The position numbers were made by a program, and so were the translations under genes. Of a stretch of 39,341 nucleotides of DNA, positions 22,301 through 31,770 are shown piece by piece. Numbering within the stretch: position 1 is the stretch's first letter; each line of letters begins with the position of its first letter. The DNA is from Prolixibacteraceae bacterium (GTDB lineage: Bacteria > Bacteroidota > Bacteroidia > Bacteroidales > Prolixibacteraceae): assembly GCA_947475715.1 (NCBI GenBank), contig CANJNY010000034.1:1-39341 (forward strand), written 5' to 3'. The notes under the pieces are model-generated. The model saw nothing but the letters and a program-made list of their open reading frames with translations, did no database searches and was not told where the DNA came from.

Positions 22301-23617
22301 TTAGACCAACTTCCAGCCCGCCCTGTATTGGTAATGCAATTTCTTTGTTGCTGCCCCATCAACATCATCTACAAAAGTTTCGGTTTGTGGATTCCATTTA
22401 ATGGTACGCTTAAGATCCACCGCAATATTTCCAAGCGAACAGACGGTACAGCTGCTATGTCCGATTTCGACAGGAACTATTGGATCCTTCCGGTTTTTAA
22501 CCGCTTCCACAAAATTAACCTGATGAGGAATCTTTGTTTCATAAGGGCCATCATTTTTAGGTTTTTCAGACGGATTAAACTTAGGATCAGAGGCATTGAA
22601 ATAACCCCTTGAAACTTCGATCCACCCTGTTTCGCCAATAAATTTAACCCCCTTGGTTTTCTTTTCATCAAACGGCTCAGAGGTCATCACTACGCCATTG
22701 GCATAAGTCCAGGAGATATATTCAGATCCGTCGCCGATAGGTGAGATTTCAACAGGGCCATTCCTATCCATTCCAAGACCCCATTGAGCAATATCGAACA
22801 TGTGAGCTCCCCAGTCGGTGGTGAATCCGCCTCCCATCTCTTTATACCAGCGCCATCCTCCCCATGTTGTCTCTTTCACTTCGGGATCGAGTGTAATAAT
22901 CGGATCCAATTCCTTATTATAATGAATAGGAACTGCCAGAGGACCTAACCATAAATCCCAGTTCAAATCTTCGGGAAGCTTCTCTTCAGGAAGATCATAA
23001 GGTTTTGGAGGCGCCCCAACAAAAGCCTTTACATTGGTTATTTTTCCAATTGCACCCGTTTGTACCAGGTTTACAGCATGCTGGAAGTTCGGATCTGACC
23101 GCTGTTGGCTACCCAATCCAAATACTCTTCCGGTCTCACGAACAACTTTCTTTAATTCCTGCCCCTCTTTAATTGTAAAGGTCATTGGTTTTTCAAGGTA
23201 AACATCCTTGCCAGCCTTAAGGGCCGCTATTGCAATATACGCATGCGAATGGTCAGGAACAGCAATTACCACAGCCTGAATATCTTCACGTTTGAGCAAA
23301 TCACCATATTTTTCGTAAGTATCTACTTTCACTGCACTACCTGCTTTGGCATAGAAGGCATTAACCCGACGTTCGAAACGTTTGCGCTTAATCCCATAAA
23401 CATCACAGGCAGCAACGGCTTTAACTCCGGGTATATTCAGGAATCCATCCAACAAAAACATCCCCTGACGCCCCAATCCTATAAATCCAATTTTAAGATC
23501 TGTATCAGCTTTTGTGGTACAACCCGTTAAGGCAGGCAATACGGCAAGTCCTGCCATTCCTAAGGCTGAGGCACCTAAAAACTTTCGCCTTGACCATCCA
23601 TTTTTCTGTTCTTCCAT
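22301..23617 (-). CDS. Tat-exported Gfo/Idh/MocA oxidoreductase
   Basis: A 438-residue protein starting with a twin-arginine signal (WSRRKFLGASALGMAGLAVL, then a TGC lipobox-like end). It has a Rossmann NAD(P) site (IGFIGLGRQGMFLLDGF) and the EKPMTF segment bearing the catalytic Lys of the Gfo/Idh/MocA family. Such exported members in Bacteroidota are often involved in sugar or glycoside oxidation in the periplasm. It is divergent from susCD at 23967, suggesting a shared regulatory region and a role with the imported glycan (inference). The substrate is not known. Confidence 0.9.
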   Translation of the reverse strand: MEEQKNGWSRRKFLGASALGMAGLAVLPALTGCTTKADTDLKIGFIGLGRQGMFLLDGFLNIPGVKAVAACDVYGIKRKRFERRVNAFYAKAGSAVKVDTYEKYGDLLKREDIQAVVIAVPDHSHAYIAIAALKAGKDVYLEKPMTFTIKEGQELKKVVRETGRVFGLGSQQRSDPNFQHAVNLVQTGAIGKITNVKAFVGAPPKPYDLPEEKLPEDLNWDLWLGPLAVPIHYNKELDPIITLDPEVKETTWGGWRWYKEMGGGFTTDWGAHMFDIAQWGLGMDRNGPVEISPIGDGSEYISWTYANGVVMTSEPFDEKKTKGVKFIGETGWIEVSRGYFNASDPKFNPSEKPKNDGPYETKIPHQVNFVEAVKNRKDPIVPVEIGHSSCTVCSLGNIAVDLKRTIKWNPQTETFVDDVDGAATKKLHYQYRAGWKLV

Positions 23618-23966
23618 TGTTCTGAATTTAGTTCTACTAAAAATTTATCCCTAATAATTCTGCAATTTTAGGAATTATTCTTCGTGTTAATTAGTTAAAG
23701 TTCATAAATTTTTGAGGATTATTATTTACTATTAGCTAAATCGGTAAAGTAGGCAAAAACTACCTCAAAAAAAATCTGAAAATAAAATTTAAGATCCTAC
23801 TGTGTTAATGTTTTTTAACTAATATTGTCAAATATTAAATCAATCTGAAATTGTCCTGGAATTTAGGAAAGGATTTCAGGAAACAAACAGAAATTATTAA
23901 TTATCTCAATTATAACATGCTAAATTTTAATTAATTAGCAATTATTACAACTAACAAAAATTATTT
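23618..23966. promoter_or_regulatory. Divergent AT-rich control region of the oxidoreductase and susC genes
   Basis: A 349-bp, strongly AT-rich region between divergent genes. It must hold promoters for both, but no unambiguous -7/-33 pair was found. No small gene is seen. An ATTAATTA-rich segment lies just before susC (about 23895-23960). Confidence 0.45.
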
Positions 23967-26900
23967 ATGATGAAAAGGAAATTGCTTAAAGCAATGTTGC
24001 TGTGCTTTTTTGTTGTGATGACTCACTCCATTTTTGCGCAAAATGTTGTAACGGGAAGTGTCAAAGATGATACTGGTCAGTTTTTACCCGGAGTCAGTGT
24101 GGTCGTTAAAGGGACAACAAACGGAACTGTAACCGACATTGACGGAAAATTCTCATTATCAGTTGGAAAAAATGTCACATTAGTCTTTTCGTTTGTTGGA
24201 TTAGAATCAAAGGAGGTTGCCATTGGGAACCAAAACAACCTCGAAATTTCTCTTGCATCAAAAGTAATCGGTGTTGATGAGGTTGTTGTAACGGCTCTTG
24301 GTATTTCACGAGAGAAAAAATCGCTGGCCTATTCTGTATCTGAAGTAAAAGGTAATGAATTATCCCGGGGAGCAGGTTCAAACCTTATAAAATCACTCGA
24401 TGGTCGTGTAAGTGGGGTGAACTTCACCTCCTCGAGTTCAGATCCCTCCGGATCGGTGTTTGTTACCATTCGTGGTGCAACCAGTTTAAATATCTCCGGA
24501 TCAACGATGGCCGCACAACCATTGTTTGTAGTCGATGGCATCCCACTAGGTACAACGGCTGTTGAAAATCAAAATGGTGCTGACTTTGGCAACCTTTTAT
24601 CACAGTTAAATCCTGAAGATATTGAGAGTATCTCCATTCTGAAAGGTGCCAGTGCAGGTGCCCTTTACGGTTCATCCGCGGGTAACGGTGTAATCATGAT
24701 CACAACCAAATCGGGTAAAGCAGGAAAAAAAGGGATTGGTGTATCTGTAAATACTTCAATGGTATGGGATCAGCCACACAGCTTCTTTAAAACTCAAACT
24801 TTATATGGTGACGGTGCCCGTTCCAACTATTTAATTCCGGGTATGGGCTATGACTGGGGTGCAAAATTTTCAGATTTCACAAATTCTACAATCGACCGTT
24901 ACAATACGTTGACACAGCGGATTGAAACAGTTCCATTTGCAGCAACCAACGAAATCCGATTGAAAGAGTTTATGCAAACTGGTGCTACACGTAATTACAA
25001 CGTAAGTGTTGCCGGAAATTATAAAGACGGCGGTTTCCGCTTCTCCTTAGGAAAAATGTCCAACCAGGGGATTATGCCGAATAACCAGACTGACCGTATG
25101 AACGCCAACCTTAGCGCGGAATACAATATTACCAGGAAATTAAAAATTTCGGTAAACAGTAATTACACCGGTCAGTTTACACCTAATAAAACTTCACAAA
25201 ACAGTGATGTTGTTGAATTACTTACCATGGACTTCCTGGCCACCATGCAGCCGATCAAAGAGATGCGCAACATCTGGAAGACCGGTTATGAGGGATTACG
25301 TCAGAATGCTCCATTCTATGAAAATGACGGATCGCCGAAACTGGATAACCCATACATGTACTCCTACGCTGAGATCAATACTTACCGTAAGGATAACTTC
25401 TTTGGAAAAGTTCAGTTGGATTATGAAATCATCAAACCTCTTAAATTTATGGTTCGTTCCGGTATTGATTACAACGGCAACAACTATGAATACAAAAGAG
25501 CTAAAGGATTTACCGATTCAGATAAAAAAGATGGTAAATACACGGTTACTTCATCCAATGGCCTTAGCGTTCAAAATGATCTTATGTTAGTTTGGAATAA
25601 AGACTTTGGCAAATTCTCAACCAACGCCACAGCGGGTTATAACTATGCCTTCGGTCAGTCCTATGGAACATACGCGAATGCTGCCAAACTGGTTCGTGTT
25701 AATGACTACTCTTTAGGAAATGCCGTTGCCAACACACTTACTGCAAGCAGCAGCTGGGATATTGGAAAATCACAGAGCGGATATGGCACTGCACAGGTAG
25801 GTTTTGCAAACCAGATTTTTGCTGATGTATCGGGACGTTATGATATGAGCGGAATTCTGGAAGAAGATAAAAGCAATCATTTCTATCCATCTACTTCACT
25901 AAGCTGGTTGCCATCCTCAACATTTACCCTCCCTTCAGTAATTAACCTGTTAAAACTTAGGGCTGGTGTTGCCCAGGTTGGTCACGGTATCGGAAGACCA
26001 AGGAGTAACAACACCTATGGTTTCTCTCCGATCGATTATGGAAGTACAAAAATTGTAAATATCGGAGGATCGCTTGTTGATCCAAAAATACAGGCAGAGG
26101 TAACCACCTCTTACGAAGGCGGATTTGACGTTACCTTACTTGACCGCCGCGTATCTGCAGAATTTACTGTTTATCAAAAAGTGCATAAAAATCAGCAGGG
26201 TTCAATTCCAACATCTCCGGCAATCGGTTATGGTGGTATGTTAACTAATGTTGGAACTGTTCAGGCTGATGGATTCGAGTTCTCACTCAACGTTGTACCT
26301 GTCCGCTCAAAAGACTGGAACTGGGAAATTGGTTTCAACTTTAGTAAGGTTGAATCAAAAATCACTGAACTTTCTCCCAAATATGTACCTAACGGATATA
26401 CATTCTACGGAAATGGTCCAAACGTTTACCTGAAATTAGCCAAAGGGGAAAAGATTGGAACAATGTATAACAGACTTACCTTTGAAACCATGCCTTCAGG
26501 AAGTAAATATGCAGGTATGAAAGTTTTGGACAATGACGGTATGTGGAAATATACAGAGGCTGAAGCAGTCCGCAAACCTATTGGTAATTACAATCCCGAT
26601 TTCATCCTCGGAACTCATACATCTGTTTCGTGGAAGAATTTCAGGTTAGGTATGGTAGGATCTCTTCGTATGGGTGGTCAATACATCTCGAACGTAGAAC
26701 GACGTGCAGTAACCAATGGCCACTCTTTAATGTCTATTGGAGACAAATTTAACGGACCAAATGAGTACTCTGTTGGGGGACGTGATGCCGCTTCCGGAGG
26801 TTTGGTTTGGCCAAATGCAAGTGATATGAAATATCCCAACATGGCCAATCTTATTGAAACATTTGCCACTTACGGTACCGATGCCGTTCCACAGGATGCC

Positions 26901-27305
26901 TGTTATAATAAAGGTGTTTGGTTAATCCCGGGTATGGATCCTAAAAGTGATGCAAGTTACATCGTCAATGGTGCGGACCCACTTGCGACCCTTTATGGTT
27001 TCCCTCCATATATCTTAGGTGCACAGGTTTGGGATTTCACCCAATCACTGGTTCGCGATGCAACAAACTTCAAACTAAGAGAGATCACTCTGGACTATAC
27101 GCTTCCAAGAAAAATCTCAGCAAAACTGAATGTGGAAAATGTTGTGATTGGATTTGTGGGAAGAAATGTCTTCCAATGGAACAAATCAGGGAACGATGTC
27201 GATCCTGAAGCAGCTTTTGAAGGTATCGGAGTAAATCAGGGAATTGTCGGAAAGGCATTGCCTTTAGTATCTTCCTATGGCTTCAAAGTGTCATTTGATT
27301 TTTAA
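23967..27305 (+). CDS. susC: SusC/RagA-family TonB-dependent outer-membrane transporter
   Basis: A 1112-residue protein. A signal peptide (AMLLCFFVVMTHSIFAQ) is followed by a carboxypeptidase-D-like regulatory domain (VTGSVKDDTGQFLPGVSVVV...VTDIDGKFSLSV, residues ~28-105), the TonB plug (VVVTALGISREKKSLAYSVS, residues ~115-235, with LDGRVSGV and GNGVIMITTKSGKAG) and a 22-strand barrel ending SSYGFKVSFDF. It takes up a polymer or oligomer, together with the SusD protein next to it, using energy from TonB. No glycoside hydrolase or ECF sigma gene flanks the pair, so the substrate is not indicated. The start is the first of two ATG codons; either would work. Confidence 0.95.
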   Translation: MMKRKLLKAMLLCFFVVMTHSIFAQNVVTGSVKDDTGQFLPGVSVVVKGTTNGTVTDIDGKFSLSVGKNVTLVFSFVGLESKEVAIGNQNNLEISLASKVIGVDEVVVTALGISREKKSLAYSVSEVKGNELSRGAGSNLIKSLDGRVSGVNFTSSSSDPSGSVFVTIRGATSLNISGSTMAAQPLFVVDGIPLGTTAVENQNGADFGNLLSQLNPEDIESISILKGASAGALYGSSAGNGVIMITTKSGKAGKKGIGVSVNTSMVWDQPHSFFKTQTLYGDGARSNYLIPGMGYDWGAKFSDFTNSTIDRYNTLTQRIETVPFAATNEIRLKEFMQTGATRNYNVSVAGNYKDGGFRFSLGKMSNQGIMPNNQTDRMNANLSAEYNITRKLKISVNSNYTGQFTPNKTSQNSDVVELLTMDFLATMQPIKEMRNIWKTGYEGLRQNAPFYENDGSPKLDNPYMYSYAEINTYRKDNFFGKVQLDYEIIKPLKFMVRSGIDYNGNNYEYKRAKGFTDSDKKDGKYTVTSSNGLSVQNDLMLVWNKDFGKFSTNATAGYNYAFGQSYGTYANAAKLVRVNDYSLGNAVANTLTASSSWDIGKSQSGYGTAQVGFANQIFADVSGRYDMSGILEEDKSNHFYPSTSLSWLPSSTFTLPSVINLLKLRAGVAQVGHGIGRPRSNNTYGFSPIDYGSTKIVNIGGSLVDPKIQAEVTTSYEGGFDVTLLDRRVSAEFTVYQKVHKNQQGSIPTSPAIGYGGMLTNVGTVQADGFEFSLNVVPVRSKDWNWEIGFNFSKVESKITELSPKYVPNGYTFYGNGPNVYLKLAKGEKIGTMYNRLTFETMPSGSKYAGMKVLDNDGMWKYTEAEAVRKPIGNYNPDFILGTHTSVSWKNFRLGMVGSLRMGGQYISNVERRAVTNGHSLMSIGDKFNGPNEYSVGGRDAASGGLVWPNASDMKYPNMANLIETFATYGTDAVPQDACYNKGVWLIPGMDPKSDASYIVNGADPLATLYGFPPYILGAQVWDFTQSLVRDATNFKLREITLDYTLPRKISAKLNVENVVIGFVGRNVFQWNKSGNDVDPEAAFEGIGVNQGIVGKALPLVSSYGFKVSFDF

Positions 27306-27324
27306 TGCTTAAAATACAGCTATT

Positions 27325-28965
27325 ATGAAAAAACAGATATCAATAATATTACTTCTCTCGCTCTTTGTTATGACAGCCTGCGAAAAACAGCTGCTCAGAC
27401 AAGATGAGATCTTACAAAAGCGTGATGCAGCTGAGTCTGCAACACCAAGCTTGCTCTTATCCTCTGTAATTCAAAAGTCCGCTTTCACCTATCAGGCCGA
27501 AGGGGGAACAAGCAATAAAATGTTGGCAACTGCTGTTCAATTTATGCAGGGAAACAGAAATTCAGATGATAATATCTATAAAAATTTCCTTAAACCAAAT
27601 TCTGATTTATATGCTTTTACAGCTCAGATCAAACTGGTACAGGCTTCAATTGACGATGTTCATAAGAAAGGATTGAAAAACTACGAAGGTATTTTTACGA
27701 TTTTCAAGACTTTACTTTGGGCGACTGCAACCGATCTTTATGGTGACATCTACTATACAGAGGGTTTACATGGTCAGGATGGTATCTTGTTCCCTAAATT
27801 TGATGAGCAAAAAACCATTTATCCTTCCTTAATTCAAAACCTAAAGGATGCCGATGTGCTGCTCACAGAGGGAACTGAAGAGATAGACCAGACTTATGAC
27901 ATTCTTTATGGCGGAAATAAGTCAAAATGGATTAAATTTTCCAACTCACTACGCTTAAGACTTTTAATGAAATCTGCTAAAAACCTTCCCGGAGCAGCGG
28001 CCGAAATTGCAACAGTTGCAGCATTGCCCCTTATTACAAGTAATGATGAAAATGCGGCAATTGAATATAAAAGTGGTGATATAACTTATGCGTGGCCTAT
28101 GGGTTCATCAAACATGCCATTCCAGCAAAACTACCTTATTATGCGTCCCTCGAAAACACTCGTGGACACTTTAAAGGCCCTGGGCGATAACAGACTTCAG
28201 GTTTGGTGTGCTCCTCTTGAAAAACCCTGGACTCCTGATAAAAGTCAAGATGGGGTTAATGTGACCACTACCGATCCTAGCGGTTTCAGCTATGTTTCAA
28301 CATGGGAATATATCGATCGTTCAAATCCATTACTAAATAATGAAGCGGAACATATTGTCGATTCACTTACCCTTTATGCAGGTTATCAGGTTGGTATGTA
28401 TGCCGATGTGCTTTATGCAAACGGAAGCTACGATTTCCCTGACACCAAGTGGAACTACAAAATCTCGACGTTCTCTAAATTATTGAATCAGGACGCTCAC
28501 CCACTTTTAAAAGCAACAATGATTCAGGCCGACGAAGTTCATTTCCTACTTGCTGAAGCATCCGTTAAAGGGTATATCGCCGGTGCCAGTGCAGAAGCTC
28601 TCTACAAAAAAGGGGTTGAGCTTGCAATGAACCGTTGGGGTGTTTCACTTCCTGAAGGCTATTTTAACAGCGCCGTGGCTAAATATCCTTCATCCGGAAG
28701 CAATGATCAGAAACTGGCCATGATTGGACTTCAGAAATGGCTCGGACTATTTATGATGGGAACTGAAGCTTATACCGATTTAAGAAGAACCGGTTATCCT
28801 GCAATTCTGAAAAATGGTCAATTGAGTAAAGGTCTTTACCAATTCCCATTACGTTTAAGGTATCCTGAAACTGAAATGGCCAACAATGCTGAAAATTATA
28901 CAACTGCAGTTTCCAGATTAGATAAAGCTGACAATGAACAATCTAAAATGTGGTTGATACAATAG
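27325..28965 (+). CDS. susD: SusD/RagB-family surface lipoprotein
   Basis: A 546-residue lipoprotein with a SPII signal (LLLSLFVMTAC, Cys19). It has SusD-like TPR helices (e.g. FTIFKTLLWATATDLYGDIY, IKFSNSLRLRLLMKSAKN) and the late ADEVHFLLAEASVKGYI and LQKWLGLFMMGTEAYTDLRRTGYP blocks typical of the SusD-like group that includes PF12771. It binds glycans or peptides at the cell surface and caps the SusC barrel. It lies 20 bases after susC, in one transcript, and is followed by a strong terminator. Confidence 0.94.
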   Translation: MKKQISIILLLSLFVMTACEKQLLRQDEILQKRDAAESATPSLLLSSVIQKSAFTYQAEGGTSNKMLATAVQFMQGNRNSDDNIYKNFLKPNSDLYAFTAQIKLVQASIDDVHKKGLKNYEGIFTIFKTLLWATATDLYGDIYYTEGLHGQDGILFPKFDEQKTIYPSLIQNLKDADVLLTEGTEEIDQTYDILYGGNKSKWIKFSNSLRLRLLMKSAKNLPGAAAEIATVAALPLITSNDENAAIEYKSGDITYAWPMGSSNMPFQQNYLIMRPSKTLVDTLKALGDNRLQVWCAPLEKPWTPDKSQDGVNVTTTDPSGFSYVSTWEYIDRSNPLLNNEAEHIVDSLTLYAGYQVGMYADVLYANGSYDFPDTKWNYKISTFSKLLNQDAHPLLKATMIQADEVHFLLAEASVKGYIAGASAEALYKKGVELAMNRWGVSLPEGYFNSAVAKYPSSGSNDQKLAMIGLQKWLGLFMMGTEAYTDLRRTGYPAILKNGQLSKGLYQFPLRLRYPETEMANNAENYTTAVSRLDKADNEQSKMWLIQ

Positions 28966-28998
28966 TCTAAGAAAGATTATTATCATACTGTTTTATTT

Positions 28999-29032
28999 AA
29001 AGACAGGTCTGAAAAGGCCTGTCTTTTTTTTG
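28999..29032 (+). terminator. Rho-independent terminator after susD
   Basis: AAAGACAGGTCT / GAAAAG / GCCTGTCTTTTTTTT: a 9- to 10-bp stem and T run, 35 bases after the susD stop. Confidence 0.9.
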
Positions 29033-29197
29033 ATCCTTAGCGAGGGCCTTACTTTGAGTCTGCCCCTCGCTATTAACATAAATAAATCTCAATTAAAATA
29101 AAATTCCACTTTGAGAATTAAAAACAATTATTAATTTCACATGGTTTTGACCACTAATTCAATCATAATTAAATCTTAAACGAAAGGAGATCCACAA
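29033..29197. other. Spacer upstream of the permease gene
   Basis: AT-rich DNA with no gene. A strong Shine-Dalgarno sequence (AAAGGAG, 29182-29188) precedes the ATG at 29198, unusual for Bacteroidota, where ribosome binding sites are commonly weak. Confidence 0.5.
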
Positions 29198-30487
29198 ATG
29201 GCGAGAAGAATTATCGGTATTCGGGAAAAGCTGCCCATACTTGAGAGCTTACCCCTTAGTTTCCAGCATCTCACAGCAATGTTTGGTGCCACAATCCTGG
29301 TCCCGATCCTGTTGGGAGTTGACCCTGCGATTGCATTGTTAATGAATGGCGTTGGCACGCTGCTTTACTCCTGGGTAACCAAAGGGGGGATACCTGCTTA
29401 CCTGGGCTCAAGTTTTGCTTTTATTGCCCCAACAATGCTAATCATTGCCTCTTATAATGGTTTTAGTCATGCCCAGTCAGGATTTATCTTTTTTGGACTT
29501 TTTTTTATTGGAATCTCCTTTGTGGTTAAGCATTGGGGAATCAAGTGGATCGACATTGTAATGCCACCAGCTGTCATGGGTGCAGTAGTTGCAATTATCG
29601 GACTTGAGCTTGCTCCTGTGGCAGCTCAGCAGGCAGGACTTGCACCGTGGCCCACCGCAGTTGGTCAGGTAGTTGCCCCATTTACCGTTGCCCCCAATGT
29701 TGTTCTGGTTTCGATGTTCACCCTCTGTATTGGAATTATCGGCTCAGTGTTATTTCGTGGATTTATGCAGGTTATACCAATCCTGATTGCCGTTATTGCC
29801 GGATATCTGCTTGCGCTTGCTGTGGGTATGGTCGACACTGCAGCGATCAGCAAGGCAGCCTGGTTTGCACTCCCTAAATTCCAGGCACCGGTGTTTGACT
29901 TCAATGCCATTATCATAATAGCTCCGGCATGTATTGTGGTGCTGGCAGAACATATCAGTCACCTGATCGTCACAGGTAAAATAACAGATACAAACCTCAT
30001 GGAAAATCCGGGGCTCCACCGTTCGTTACTTGGTGATGGAATCAGCAATGTCCTTTCTGGATTTGCCGGTTCACCTCCAAACACAACCTATGGTGAAAAT
30101 ATCGGTGTAATGGCAATTACCCGGGTATATTCAGTATGGATTATTCGCGGTGCGGCTCTTTTGGCAATAGCCTTCTCCTGTATCGGAAAAATATCTGCTG
30201 CCATTTCCACAATACCTTCTCCGGTGATGGGTGGCATAACCATGCTTTTGTATGGTGTAATTGCAGTACAGGGATTGAGGATGTTCGTGGAGCAGAAAGT
30301 CGATTTCAGCAAGAACAGCAATATGGTTCTCGGAGCCATTACCTTTGTTGTGGGCGTCAGTGGTGCGAGTGTAAGCATTGGCACCGTTCAATTAAAAGGG
30401 ATGGCGTTCTCAGCAATTATTGGCGTAGTTTTATCTCTGATCTTCTGGTTCCTCACTAAACTGGGAATAATGAATAAGGAGGTATAA
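29198..30487 (+). CDS. uraA: Uracil/xanthine permease (NCS2 family)
   Basis: A 429-residue polytopic inner-membrane protein (12-14 hydrophobic helices) of the nucleobase-cation symporter-2 family. The N-terminal FQHLTAMFGATILVPILLGV, the acidic VVLAEHISHL (Glu in the substrate site region) and GSPPNTTYGENIGVMAITR (the NCS2 signature near helix 10) mark the uracil permease type. It imports uracil or a related base by H+ symport. It is a single gene. The strong Shine-Dalgarno sequence supports ATG 29198. Confidence 0.92.
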   Translation: MARRIIGIREKLPILESLPLSFQHLTAMFGATILVPILLGVDPAIALLMNGVGTLLYSWVTKGGIPAYLGSSFAFIAPTMLIIASYNGFSHAQSGFIFFGLFFIGISFVVKHWGIKWIDIVMPPAVMGAVVAIIGLELAPVAAQQAGLAPWPTAVGQVVAPFTVAPNVVLVSMFTLCIGIIGSVLFRGFMQVIPILIAVIAGYLLALAVGMVDTAAISKAAWFALPKFQAPVFDFNAIIIIAPACIVVLAEHISHLIVTGKITDTNLMENPGLHRSLLGDGISNVLSGFAGSPPNTTYGENIGVMAITRVYSVWIIRGAALLAIAFSCIGKISAAISTIPSPVMGGITMLLYGVIAVQGLRMFVEQKVDFSKNSNMVLGAITFVVGVSGASVSIGTVQLKGMAFSAIIGVVLSLIFWFLTKLGIMNKEV

Positions 30488-30499
30488 TTTTTTCAATAA

Positions 30500-30597
30500 T
30501 AAAAATTGCCACCAAATCACGAAAACACGAAAGTATTACCAAAACATATCAGCTTAAGGATTCTTTTGGTGCCTTGGTGCTTTGGTGGCAAAATTAT
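30500..30597. repeat. Inverted TTGGTGGC words in the uraA-fabD convergent spacer
   Basis: AATTGCCACCAAATCACGAA on the left and TTTGGTGGCAAAATT on the right form a large stem; the core TGCCACCAAA/TTTGGTGGCA is perfect. It is the same word family as 15575 and 22157. Placement between convergent genes suggests terminator use. Confidence 0.55.
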
Positions 30598-30604
30598 TTT
30601 GAAA

Positions 30605-31495
30605 CTATCCCTGATAAGTATTTATCCCGGCAGTTACCATGGAACGATCAACCTTTTTAACCAATCCCTGAAGCACTGATCCCGGACCCACCTCGGTAAA
30701 TGATGTGCAACCATCGGTGATCATATTTTTAACCGTTTGGGTCCAACGAACCGGAGCAGTCAATTGTGCTATCAGATTTTCTTTAATAACTTCAGGATCA
30801 GTAACAGCAACTGCATTTACATTCTGGTAAACAGGACAACCCGGCGTACTGAAATTCGTAGAATTAATAGCCTCTGCCAATTCTGCCCTGGCAGGCTCCA
30901 TGAGTGGCGAATGAAAAGCACCGCCAACACTAAGCTTTAAAGCGCGTTTAGCACCAGCTGCAGTAAGTCTTTCACAAGCCAAATCAATACCTGTAATCGA
31001 ACCGGAGATGACCAGCTGACCAGGACAGTTATAATTTGCAGGAACGACAACCTCATCGATTTCACCACAAATATTCTCAACGATTTCATCCTCAAGACCA
31101 ACAATGGCAGCCATCGTCGAAGGTTCTGCCTCACATGCTTTTTGCATCGCCAGGGCACGTTTTGAAACCAGGAGAAGGCCATTTTCAAAAGAGAGCGCTC
31201 CACTTGATACCAGGGCAGAGAATTCACCAAGAGAGTGACCTGCAACCATATCGGGCTGAAAACTATCGCCAAGTGATTTAGCTAATAGCACAGAATGAAG
31301 AAAAATCGCAGGCTGCGTTACTTTGGTCTGCCTTAGATCCTCATCGGTTCCGGAAAACATCAGATCGGTTATCCGAAAACCCAGAATCTCATTGGCTTGT
31401 TCAAACAACTCCCTTGCCATCAACGAATTATCATACAGGTCTTTGCCCATACCTACAAACTGAGCTCCCTGTCCGGGGAAAACGTATGCCTTCAT
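30605..31495 (-). CDS. fabD: Malonyl-CoA:ACP transacylase
   Basis: A 296-residue acyltransferase. It has FPGQGAQFVGMG, the nucleophile motif GHSLGEFSALV (Ser88), Arg113 (SKRALAMQKA) and His195 (GGAFHSPLM), all the catalytic residues of FabD. It loads malonate onto acyl carrier protein for fatty acid synthesis. It stands alone here, as it often does outside fab operons. A -7 element TAAATTTG on the minus strand (31522-31529) fits a short leader. Confidence 0.96.
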   Translation of the reverse strand: MKAYVFPGQGAQFVGMGKDLYDNSLMARELFEQANEILGFRITDLMFSGTDEDLRQTKVTQPAIFLHSVLLAKSLGDSFQPDMVAGHSLGEFSALVSSGALSFENGLLLVSKRALAMQKACEAEPSTMAAIVGLEDEIVENICGEIDEVVVPANYNCPGQLVISGSITGIDLACERLTAAGAKRALKLSVGGAFHSPLMEPARAELAEAINSTNFSTPGCPVYQNVNAVAVTDPEVIKENLIAQLTAPVRWTQTVKNMITDGCTSFTEVGPGSVLQGLVKKVDRSMVTAGINTYQG

Positions 31496-31521
31496 AATTT
31501 TGCGTTCTTAAAATTAAGATG

Positions 31522-31529
31522 CAAATTTA
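31522..31529 (-). promoter_or_regulatory. -7 element of fabD
   Basis: TAAATTTG on the minus strand, 27 bases before the fabD start codon. Confidence 0.55.
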
Positions 31530-31559
31530 TAAAAATCATTGGAAACTAAGATCGATTTC

Positions 31560-31765
31560 TTTGGCAGAGTATGCAGATTAGCAACTGGCAGCTGGTGGCT
31601 GGCAACTAGCAGCTGCCAATGTGTAGCTCGCGACTGGCGGCTGGCTACTGGAACTAGCTGCTGGCAACTAGTTTCTTGACAAATAAGCATTACGATCCCG
31701 ACAAATTCAAAATCCGTAGAAGCCAGTAGCCAGCAGCCATAAGCAATCAGCCAGAAGCAAGCAGC
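31560..31765. repeat. CTGGCAGCTGGTGGCTGG word patch
   Basis: About 110 bases built of CTGGC/CAACTAG/GCAGCTG units (31565-31675), then a complementary set (GCCAGTAGCCAGCAGCC and CAGCCAGAAGCAAGCAGCC, 31721-31765). The two halves could pair over part of their length. No coding potential of note. Confidence 0.65.
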
Positions 31766-31770
31766 CAGTA

